This document shows, in pieces, positions 1-5,309 of a stretch of DNA of 8,067 nt. The DNA is from Betaproteobacteria bacterium (GTDB lineage: Bacteria > Pseudomonadota > Gammaproteobacteria > Burkholderiales > SG8-39). The notes beneath the pieces were generated by a model. The model was not told the origin of the DNA. It searched no databases and saw nothing but the letters and a program-made list of their open reading frames with translations. The stretch's first letter is position 1. Each line of letters begins with the position of its first letter. The stretch spans positions 1 to 8,067 of the forward strand of contig VBCP01000601.1 of the NCBI GenBank assembly GCA_005888925.1. Reading direction: 5' to 3'. A program made the position numbers and the translations under genes.

Positions 1-144
1 AGCGTGCCGGGCGCGAACAAGCGGGTCGGCATCCGCATGGATGACGGCACGATCCAGTACGTCGACACGGCAGCCGGCGGCCTCGCCATCGGCGATCGCG
101 TCGCGATCACCAGCGACGGCTACATGCGGCATCCGGCGCCGTAA
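1..144 (+). CDS. C-terminal fragment of a possible SlyB-like glycine-zipper outer-membrane lipoprotein (5' end outside window)
   Basis: The first reading frame is open from the window edge to a TAA at 142-144, giving 47 residues of a truncated protein. The visible part contains RVGIRMDDGT, then a short acidic/glycine stretch, then GLAIGDRVAIT. This pattern of a (R/M)DDG strand followed by a VGDRV(R/A)I strand is seen at the C-terminus of SlyB/PcP-type lipoproteins with a glycine zipper, which in betaproteobacteria often end this way. The diagnostic lipobox and glycine zipper would lie upstream and cannot be seen, so the assignment rests on a short tail only. The third-position G/C bias supports real coding. 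Confidence 0.5.
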   Translation, partial: SVPGANKRVGIRMDDGTIQYVDTAAGGLAIGDRVAITSDGYMRHPAP

Positions 145-163
145 CTGCTGCATTGCGATAGAT

Positions 164-196
164 GGACCGCCGGCCGGTCTGCTAGAACGGCGGTCC
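164..196 (+). terminator. Stem-loop between the lipoprotein-like gene and the small exported-protein gene
   Basis: GGACCGCCG (164-172) and CGGCGGTCC (188-196) form a perfect 9-bp stem with a 15-base loop, beginning 20 bases after the upstream stop codon. The stem is followed by CTTAAACC, not by a T-run, so it is at best a weak intrinsic terminator. It could instead be a 5'-leader hairpin or a 3'-end stabilising structure. It ends 10 bases before the Shine-Dalgarno sequence of the next gene. Confidence 0.35.
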
Positions 197-206
197 CTTA
201 AACCCC

Positions 207-212
207 AAGGAG
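207..212 (+). promoter_or_regulatory. Ribosome binding site for the small exported-protein gene
   Basis: AAGGAG lies 7 bases upstream of the ATG at 220. This is a near-consensus Shine-Dalgarno at ideal spacing and fixes the start of the 91-residue protein. Confidence 0.75.
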
Positions 213-219
213 TATTCCC

Positions 220-495
220 ATGAATCGTTTGATTGCAGCTCTGATTGCCGCCGCGTTCTGCTTCGCGCTGCCGGCGCTTGCGCAGGCCCCGACCCCGGAG
301 AAGAAGGAGACGATGGGCCAGAAGGCGCGCGAGGCCGGGAAGAAAGCCAAGGACGAAGTCACCGAGTCGAGCGCGGAGAGGAAGGCCGAGCGCGACGCGC
401 GCAAGGCGAAGAGAGACGCGAAGAGGGCCGAGCGCAAGGCGAAGAAGGACGCGAAGAAGGCCGAGCGCGAAGCGAAGAAGGGCGAAACGAAGTAA
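220..495 (+). CDS. Small exported Lys/Arg/Ala/Glu-rich protein of unknown function
   Basis: This encodes 91 residues. Residues 1-21 form a typical Sec signal peptide: N-R at the start, a hydrophobic core at 4-18, and an ALA motif at 19-21 before Q22, so cleavage after A21 is likely. The mature part (about 70 residues) is almost entirely charged. Residues 53-87 repeat short units such as ERKAERDARKAKRD and KKDAKKAERE, giving a strongly basic, probably helical or disordered peptide. On the DNA the coding strand from 380 to 490 is a purine-rich low-complexity run. Similar Lys/Ala-rich exported proteins are common in betaproteobacteria without an assigned role, and I recognise no family domain. 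The start is supported by the AAGGAG site. It lies 18 bases upstream of the PAP2-VTT gene and in the same reading frame, so the two may be co-transcribed. Confidence 0.8.
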   Translation: MNRLIAALIAAAFCFALPALAQAPTPEKKETMGQKAREAGKKAKDEVTESSAERKAERDARKAKRDAKRAERKAKKDAKKAEREAKKGETK

Positions 496-513
496 CAGTC
501 CTCGCCGGGCGCC

Positions 514-1851
514 GTGGACGCTCGCCCGCCGCCCGAGCTTCGTAAGCCGCACCCGCCGAGCCTATCGCCGCGCGCGCTGGCGCTCGCGGGCTGGAGCGCG
601 TTTCTCGTCGCCGGGCTGATCTTCCTCGCCATCGCGTGGAACGTCACCGGCCGCAGCACGCTCGTCGCCCTCGATAGCAGGCTCGCGGATTGGCTGCACG
701 GACACACCGATGGCGCGCTGACCGCGTTCTTCTTCGCGCTCACCAATCTGCATTCGCCCGGCGCCATAGCGGGCGCGAGCGCGATCTTTGGAGTGGTGCT
801 GGCGCGCTTGCGCCAGTGGTACTGGCTCCTCACGCTGGCCGTGGGCGTGGGCGGCGGCATGCTGATCAACCTGGTCCTCAAGGCGGCCTACGAGCGCCTG
901 CGGCCGCACTTCGACGATCCGCTGCTCGCCCTCACCACGTTCAGCTTCCCGAGCGGCCACACCGCCGGCGCGGTGCTGTTCTACGGCGTGCTCGCCGCCT
1001 TCCTCGTCTCGCGCTTCTACGACTGGCGCGCGCGCGCCGCCTGCGTCGCCGGTGCGGCCGGCGCGGTGGCGCTGGTGGCGTTCTCGCGCATGTACCTCGG
1101 CGCGCATTACCTCTCCGACGTGCTCGCCGCGGCCTGCGCGAGCACCGTGTGGCTGGTGCTGTGCCTCGCCGGCGGCCATGCGCTGGTGCGCGGCAGGCTC
1201 AAGCTCCACTGGCTCGCGAGCGCGTTTCTCGCCTTTCTGCTGATCGCGACCGCGGTGCTGATACCGGAGGAGTGGTGGGCGCGCTTCGTGGACGCGGTAG
1301 ATGCCATGAATCCGCTGGTGGCGCTGCTCGTTTTCTGCTCGGTCTATGCCGCGGCGCTGCTGCTCCTCCTGCCGGCGTGGATCTTTCCGATCGCCGCCGG
1401 GGCGATCTTCGGCTTCCTCTGGGGCATCGTCGCCGCGATGGTTGCGGTGGCCGCGTCGGCGATCGTCGGGCTGCTCGTCGCGCGCTACGTAGTGCGCGGG
1501 CGCATGGAGCGCGTCGCGCGCAAGAACGATGTCTTCAAGGCGGTCGACCGCGCGGTGCTCAAGCAGCCGCGCAAGATCGTGGCGCTCCTGCGCATGGCGT
1601 CGGTGATCCCGGAGGGCGTGAAGAGCTACTTCCTCGGGCTGACGCGCGTGCGTCTCGACGATTACATGGCCGGGACCCTCGCGGGCGTCGCGCCGGACCT
1701 TCTGGTCAAGGTCTATCTCGGCGCGGCGGGGCGCGGCGCGCTGGTGCACGGCGGCGCGCTCAACTGGGCGCTGCTCGGCGCCGGCATCGTCGCGCTCCTC
1801 GCGCTCACCTTCATCGTCGGGCGCAAGGTGCGCAAGGCGCTCAAGCTGTAG
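514..1851 (+). CDS. PAP2 phosphatase fused to a TVP38/DedA-type (VTT) membrane domain
   Basis: This encodes a 445-residue polytopic membrane protein. The N-terminal half is a PAP2 (type 2 phosphatidic acid phosphatase) domain with all three signature motifs: K123-x6-R130-P131, PSGH at 146-149, and S191-R192-x5-H198-x3-D202. After a helix at about 233-250, the C-terminal half (about 268-438) matches the TVP38/TMEM64/VTT superfamily: GAIFGFLWG at 297-304, a helix ending in ARY, then LLRMASVIPEGVKSYFLGL at about 358-376 and a final YLGAAG segment. PAP2 enzymes remove phosphate from lipids such as undecaprenyl pyrophosphate. VTT/DedA proteins are linked to moving polyprenyl phosphate or other lipids across the membrane. 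Joining them suggests coupled dephosphorylation and recycling (inference). The GTG start is the only usable initiator after the in-frame upstream TAA at 493-495, and no clear Shine-Dalgarno is seen. The substrate is unknown. Confidence 0.9.
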   Translation: MDARPPPELRKPHPPSLSPRALALAGWSAFLVAGLIFLAIAWNVTGRSTLVALDSRLADWLHGHTDGALTAFFFALTNLHSPGAIAGASAIFGVVLARLRQWYWLLTLAVGVGGGMLINLVLKAAYERLRPHFDDPLLALTTFSFPSGHTAGAVLFYGVLAAFLVSRFYDWRARAACVAGAAGAVALVAFSRMYLGAHYLSDVLAAACASTVWLVLCLAGGHALVRGRLKLHWLASAFLAFLLIATAVLIPEEWWARFVDAVDAMNPLVALLVFCSVYAAALLLLLPAWIFPIAAGAIFGFLWGIVAAMVAVAASAIVGLLVARYVVRGRMERVARKNDVFKAVDRAVLKQPRKIVALLRMASVIPEGVKSYFLGLTRVRLDDYMAGTLAGVAPDLLVKVYLGAAGRGALVHGGALNWALLGAGIVALLALTFIVGRKVRKALKL

Positions 1852-1861
1852 CGCGTTTTTT
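1837..1861 (+). terminator. Weak intrinsic terminator at the end of the PAP2-VTT gene
   Basis: GCGCT (1837-1841) and AGCGC (1850-1854) can pair around an 8-base loop and overlap the stop codon. One G and then six T residues (1856-1861) follow. The stem is short, so this is only a plausible terminator. Confidence 0.35.
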
Positions 1862-1870
1862 CTTAGCTCT

Positions 1871-1938
1871 AAATGGGGACAGACCCTATTTTTCTCATTT
1901 GAGATCTGAGTGCAATTGCAACAAATAGGCGCTGTCCC
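1871..1938. repeat. AT-rich imperfect inverted repeat with GGGACAG termini (REP/MITE-like element)
   Basis: The left arm GGGACAGACCCTATTT (1876-1891) and right arm AAATAGGCGCTGTCCC (1923-1938) are complementary at 14 of 16 positions, with a 31-base centre. The centre holds CTCA-TT-TGAG (1894-1903) and a perfect 10-base palindrome TGCAATTGCA (1911-1920). The composition is far richer in A/T than the flanking DNA. From general knowledge, short GGGGACAG...-type palindromes are scattered through proteobacterial genomes, often near REP-associated tyrosine transposases. No transposase is present here, so this would be a non-autonomous copy or remnant. A transcriptional or regulatory role between two operons is the alternative. 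Confidence 0.5.
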
Positions 1939-2031
1939 GCGCTCGGCCGATGCGGCCTACGGCGCCGCTATCATCGCGGCCTGGGCGCCGCGCTATCTCA
2001 CGCGGTGAACATTGATACCATCGGCAAAATT

Positions 2032-2046
2032 GGAGGGAGGACCATG
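2032..2046 (+). promoter_or_regulatory. Strong ribosome binding site and ATG, out of frame with the receiver/HD-GYP gene
   Basis: GGAGGGAGG (2032-2040) precedes an ATG at 2044-2046 (GGAGG to ATG spacing 7 bases). This is the strongest ribosome binding site in the window. The frame it opens begins MAAIV, like the first beta strand of a receiver domain, but runs into non-receiver sequence and stops at 2323-2325. The recognisable receiver continues in a different frame from 2102. The site most likely marks the ancestral start of the downstream gene. Confidence 0.6.
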
Positions 2047-2101
2047 GCCGCCATCGTAGGGCGCACGGTGCGAAGGACGGGAGACGCTCGGAGAATCGCA
2101 C

Positions 2102-4945
2102 TTGGTGAAGACTGCGCCGGGCGGCGAGGCGGCGCTCGCCTTGGCGCGCGAGGCGCCGCCGCCGGACCTAATCCTGATCGATACCAAGCTCGCGGGGGCG
2201 AGCGGCTACGAGCTGTGCAAGGCGCTACGAGCGCTGCCCGGCCTCGCGGAGGTGCCGGTGATCTTCCTCGCCGAGCGGCGCTATCCGCAGGACCTGGTAC
2301 AGGCCTTCCGGCTCGGCGCGATTGATTTCTTCGTGAAGCCGCTGCCCGCGCCGGCGCTCTGCGCGCGCATCGAGGCGCGGCTGGAGCAGCTCGCCCACGA
2401 GCGCACCGCGCAGCTCCAGGGAAGCGAACAGCGCGTGGCGCGCCTGGTTCGTGCGATGCAATGGCACGACAGCTCGCTCGGCGGCAAACGCACGCGACGG
2501 CTCGCGGAGTATGCGCGCGCGCTCGCCGAGGCAGCCGGCGCGCGCGAGGTGGCGTGCGACCTCCTGATGCGGGCAGCGCAGTTGCACGACGTCGGCAAGC
2601 TCGGCGTTCCGGCCGAGCTCCTGCGCAAGGAGCGAACCCTGTCCGGCGCGGAGCGCGAGCAGTTCGAGCGGCATGCGGCAGTCGGCGCGGAAATCATCGG
2701 CGAGCACGACGATGCGCTCCTCAAGCTCGCCCGCACCGTCGCGCTCACGCACCACGAGCGCTGGGACGGCGCGGGCTACCCCGGCCGCCTGCAAGGCAGC
2801 CAGATCCCGTGGGCCGGGCGAGTGATGGCGATCGTCGATGCCTTCGAAAGCATGACCGCGCCGCCACACGGCGGCTCCGCGATGTCCATCGAGCGCGCCG
2901 TCGCCGAGATCGGCGCCGCGGCGGGCCAGCAATTCGATCCCGTACTGGTGGAAGCCTTGCGCAAGGCGCTGCCCGCGTTTCGCAAGGTGCACGAGGCTCA
3001 TGCGGAGCAGCCGGCGGACGCCGCCGACGACTTCGTCATCGGCGCTGCCGCGGAGCAGGCCGGCCGCTCGGCTGCGCCGGACGACGATCTGGTGATCGGT
3101 GGTCCGGCCGCGGGCGCCGTGGACGAGTCCGAATTGACCATGATCGGGCCGCTGCGGCTCGGCGGCGGCGCCCCGTCCAACGAAAAGCTGCGCGAGGCAA
3201 TCCAGCGCGCGGTGGCCAAGACGCAGGCGTTGAAGGCCGCGCGCCGGCTCAAGGAAGAGGAGCAGGAGCAGGCGCCCGAACGGTCCGCAGAAACGCCGGC
3301 GCCTGCGCCGGAACGCGGTGCAGCCAAAGCGGAATTCGAAGCGCTGCGTGACCGGGTGAAGGAACTCAAAACCGAGCAGGCGCAGCTTCACGCCCAGAAC
3401 GAAAGGCTGCAAGCCCGGGTGAAAGAGCTCGAGGTCGAGCGCGCCGCGGCGCAGGCGGGGTTCGCGCAGGCGCAAGAGCTGGCGCGGGCGGAACTCGAAG
3501 CGCTGCGTGCGCAGGTGAAGGAGCTCGAAACCGCTCGCGCTGCCACGGCCGGGACGCAAAGCGAGCTCGCGCGCCGCGCCGAGGAGCGCGAGGCAGCAGA
3601 GGAGCGCCATCGTGCCGAACAGGCGCAGCTGCACGCACAGATCGAAAGCCTCCATGCCCGGGTGAAAGAGCTCGACGGCGAGTGCGCTGCGGCGCAGGCG
3701 GCACTCTCGCAGTGGAAAGCGCAGCTCGAAGGCGAGCGTGCCGAGCAGGCCCGCCTCGACGCACAGACCGAAACGCTGCACGCCCGGGTGAAAGAGCTCG
3801 AGGGCGAGCGCGCCGCGGCGCAGGCGGCGCTCGCGCGGTCGAAAGCGGACCTCGAAGGCGAGCGTGCCGAGCAGGCGCAGTTCCAGGCGCAACTGCAAGC
3901 GCTGCGTGCCCGGGTAAGGGAACTCGAAACCGAGCGCGCTACCACCGCAGCCGCGCTAGCGCAGGCGCGCGCCGAATTTTCCGATTTGCAAGCCGCAGCA
4001 CCGGTCGAGGCGCAAAGCGAGCTCGCACGCCTCACCCGGGAGCGCGAGGCAGCCGAGGAGCGCCATCGCGCCGAGCAGGCGCAGCTCCACGCACAGATCG
4101 AAAGCCTCCGCGCCGGGGTGAAAGGGCTCGAGGGCGAGCGCGCCGCCGCGCGTGAAGCCGCGCACGAGCTGGAAAGGCGCCGCGAGGCCGCCGAGCTCGC
4201 GCTCTCGCAGCTCGAGGCACGGCGGCGCGCCGCGGAGGCGGCGCTCGGCGGGGAAAGGGAACGCACGCGCATTGCCGCCGAGCGCGAGGCGGCCGAAGTG
4301 AAGGCGGCGCATGCGGCCAAGGAGCGCCCCTACGCCGAAGAGCTGCTTTCAGTCCTCTTCGCAGCGCAAGCGGCGAGCCGACGCGAGGTCGCCGAAGCGT
4401 CCGACCGGCGGGCCGCGGTGGTCGCCGGGGAGGCCGCTAAACCGGCGCGCCGCTCGCGTCCGACCGTAACCCTTATTGCGTTCGTCCTAGGCGCCCTTGC
4501 TCTGGCGGTCGCTTATCTCGCGCTTCACGGCGTGCAAGTCCTGGCGCCCGCGCCTATCCTGCAGCCCGCGCCTGTGCCGCAGCGAGCGGGGCGGCGAGCA
4601 TCAATAGCAGGAGGAGGCGTCGCATTAGCACAGCCTAATCCCGCGCCGCTGACAAAAGCCTTGCGTCAGCGCTTGCGGCGTGCGGCGCGAGGCAGGGCGG
4701 CATCGAGCAGCACCTCGGCCGCGGCGCGCGCGGAGCGCGCGATGGCGGGATCGCCGCGCACCAGGGCTGCCGAGAGCGCGCCCTCGGTGAGGAGCTGGAG
4801 CTGGGTGGCGAGGGCATCGGCGTGCTTGATGTCCAGGCGCTGGAGCAGGGCGCGGAACCAGAGCCGGCGCTGCTCCTTGAACTGCAGCGCGATGCCGGCC
4901 GCGGCGTGCTTCGGATCGGAGAGCTCGGCCACGGCGTTGATATAG
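2102..4945 (+). CDS. Truncated receiver - HD-GYP - long coiled coil - C-terminal membrane helix protein; both ends uncertain
   Basis: The open frame is 947 residues from TTG 2102 (GGAGA 7 bases upstream; GTG 2105 is an alternative). Residues 2-100 are a receiver domain lacking its first strand and acidic pair. The phosphoacceptor-position D27 (LILID) and K79 remain, but the usual Thr after the fourth strand is A57. Residues about 120-295 are HD-GYP (c-di-GMP phosphodiesterase family): HDVGKLGVP at 162-170, H191, HHER at 217-220, GYP at 225-227, D246. The Glu and His of the usual ETGxH segment are absent (S125 and K129 or R130). Residues 300-375 are an acidic linker. Residues 405-745 are coiled coil with 42-residue repeats, and 788-810 form a membrane helix. 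From about residue 850 the frame is antisense to tetR and of low-quality composition, so the true C-terminus is probably near 4607-4638. An in-frame TAG at 2057-2059 blocks extension to ATG 2044. The middle of the gene is certain; the ends are not. Confidence 0.75.
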   Translation: MVKTAPGGEAALALAREAPPPDLILIDTKLAGASGYELCKALRALPGLAEVPVIFLAERRYPQDLVQAFRLGAIDFFVKPLPAPALCARIEARLEQLAHERTAQLQGSEQRVARLVRAMQWHDSSLGGKRTRRLAEYARALAEAAGAREVACDLLMRAAQLHDVGKLGVPAELLRKERTLSGAEREQFERHAAVGAEIIGEHDDALLKLARTVALTHHERWDGAGYPGRLQGSQIPWAGRVMAIVDAFESMTAPPHGGSAMSIERAVAEIGAAAGQQFDPVLVEALRKALPAFRKVHEAHAEQPADAADDFVIGAAAEQAGRSAAPDDDLVIGGPAAGAVDESELTMIGPLRLGGGAPSNEKLREAIQRAVAKTQALKAARRLKEEEQEQAPERSAETPAPAPERGAAKAEFEALRDRVKELKTEQAQLHAQNERLQARVKELEVERAAAQAGFAQAQELARAELEALRAQVKELETARAATAGTQSELARRAEEREAAEERHRAEQAQLHAQIESLHARVKELDGECAAAQAALSQWKAQLEGERAEQARLDAQTETLHARVKELEGERAAAQAALARSKADLEGERAEQAQFQAQLQALRARVRELETERATTAAALAQARAEFSDLQAAAPVEAQSELARLTREREAAEERHRAEQAQLHAQIESLRAGVKGLEGERAAAREAAHELERRREAAELALSQLEARRRAAEAALGGERERTRIAAEREAAEVKAAHAAKERPYAEELLSVLFAAQAASRREVAEASDRRAAVVAGEAAKPARRSRPTVTLIAFVLGALALAVAYLALHGVQVLAPAPILQPAPVPQRAGRRASIAGGGVALAQPNPAPLTKALRQRLRRAARGRAASSSTSAAARAERAMAGSPRTRAAESAPSVRSWSWVARASACLMSRRWSRARNQSRRCSLNCSAMPAAACFGSESSATALI
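3554..4150 (+). repeat. Internal coding repeats of the coiled coil (126-bp tandem units and a 152-codon-spaced duplication)
   Basis: Three successive 42-codon units occupy 3629-3754, 3755-3880 and 3881-4006, each containing a (K/R)EL(E/D) core 42 residues from the next; 42 is six heptads. In addition, residues 485-531 (3554-3694) recur at 637-683 (4010-4150) with 38 of 47 identical residues and close similarity at DNA level. The repeats preserve the frame and the heptad register, so they are coding repeats from internal duplication, not a CRISPR array. Confidence 0.8.
4647..4671 (-). terminator. Hairpin spanning the tetR stop codon
   Basis: CGCTGAC (4647-4653) and GTCAGCG (4665-4671) form a perfect 7-bp stem with an 11-base loop at the 3' end of the minus-strand tetR gene, which meets the convergent HD-GYP gene here. 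There is no T-run on either side, so it may act as a weak bidirectional terminator or an RNA 3'-end structure. Confidence 0.3.
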
Positions 4946-5232
4946 GGGCAACCGCGGAACTTGGCGTTGGCGAAGACGCGCTCCAGGTAATCGAAGTAGC
5001 CGAGGACCTGCTCGCGCGCCGGCGCGTCGGAAGGCTCGATGTGCTTGAAGCGCGCCGTGAGATACGCGGCGATCAGGTCGTCCTTCGCCGGGTAGTAGTT
5101 GTAGAGCGTGCGCTTGCTCACGCCGGCCTCGGCGGCGATGGTGTCGACGCCGACCGCGCGGATGCCCTGCTCGTAGAACAGCTTGTCGGCGGCGGCGAGG
5201 ATGCGCTCGGCGTGGGTGGGCGGCTTATGCAC
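4666..5232 (-). CDS. TetR/AcrR-family transcriptional regulator
   Basis: This encodes 188 residues, a normal length for the family. The N-terminal DNA-binding domain is clear: a first helix AERILAAADKLFYEQGI at 8-24, then the helix-turn-helix GVDTIAAEAGVSKRTLYNYY at 28-47, followed by KDDLIAAYL. The C-terminal ligand/dimer domain carries RGCPYINAVAEL at 93-104, a motif shared by a large proteobacterial TetR subgroup; C95 is conserved there. The start is GTG at 5232; there is no better in-frame start, and no strong Shine-Dalgarno. It is divergent from the MFS transporter gene, 77 bases away. By the usual TetR arrangement it probably represses that gene and itself through the shared intergenic region. 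Its 3' 280 bases overlap the open frame of the convergent HD-GYP gene. The effector is unknown. Confidence 0.92.
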   Translation of the reverse strand: MHKPPTHAERILAAADKLFYEQGIRAVGVDTIAAEAGVSKRTLYNYYPAKDDLIAAYLTARFKHIEPSDAPAREQVLGYFDYLERVFANAKFRGCPYINAVAELSDPKHAAAGIALQFKEQRRLWFRALLQRLDIKHADALATQLQLLTEGALSAALVRGDPAIARSARAAAEVLLDAALPRAARRKR

Positions 5233-5251
5233 AGGTCAGTCTACTTTGCGC

Positions 5252-5281
5252 TTGACAGCATTGTATGCCGTATCGGATCAT
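5252..5281 (+). promoter_or_regulatory. Sigma-70-type promoter for the MFS-Bug-dehydrogenase operon
   Basis: TTGACA (5252-5257) is a perfect -35 hexamer. With an 18-base spacer it is followed by GATCAT (5276-5281), which matches four of six -10 positions. Transcription would begin near 5288, leaving about 20 bases before ATG 5310. This supports 5310, not 5265, as the start of the transporter. On the opposite strand TACAAT (5261-5266 read in reverse) could be the -10 of tetR, though no good -35 goes with it. Confidence 0.5.
5255..5271. promoter_or_regulatory. Candidate TetR operator palindrome
   Basis: ACAGCAT-TGT-ATGCCGT is an imperfect 17-bp inverted repeat with six of seven arm positions complementary (the perfect core is GCAT-TGT-ATGC). 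It overlaps the end of the TTGACA -35 element and the spacer of the transporter promoter, and lies over the likely tetR promoter. This is where a TetR dimer would block both genes. The assignment rests on position and symmetry only. Confidence 0.4.
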
Positions 5282-5309
5282 AAGTACACCGAACTGTTTA
5301 CCACCGCTT

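Noticed and set aside
153..188. TTGCGA and TAGAAC as a promoter for the small exported-protein gene
   Set aside because: The spacing between the two elements is 24 bases, too long for a sigma-70 promoter.
41..223. Plus-strand 60-codon frame across the lipoprotein-like gene end
   Set aside because: It is an out-of-frame shadow with Ser/Arg/Ala bias that overlaps both the better-supported partial gene and the ribosome binding site of the next gene.
562..1749. Long minus-strand open frame (395 codons) opposite the PAP2-VTT gene
   Set aside because: Its composition is the His/Arg/Glu-rich antisense shadow expected in GC-rich DNA, and the plus strand has all PAP2 motifs.
2225..3898. Minus-strand open frame of 557 codons opposite the HD-GYP/coiled-coil gene
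   Set aside because: It is an antisense shadow; the repetitive Leu/Arg pattern simply mirrors the plus-strand coiled-coil repeats.
3629..4006. Regular 126-bp repeats considered as a CRISPR-like or satellite array
   Set aside because: The units keep one open frame, vary mostly in a codon-compatible way and carry a heptad pattern, so they are protein repeats.
4554..4625. Minus-strand 23-codon frame resembling a signal peptide (MRRLLLLLMLAAPLAAAQ...)
   Set aside because: It stops immediately, has no convincing ribosome binding site, and no continuing protein is found in any frame. It may be a remnant but is equally explained as antisense to the proline/alanine-rich tail.
5265..5309. Upstream ATG 5265 as the start of the MFS transporter
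   Set aside because: It falls between the -35 and -10 elements of the likely promoter and adds a polar stretch with no Shine-Dalgarno; ATG 5310 gives the usual MFS N-terminus.
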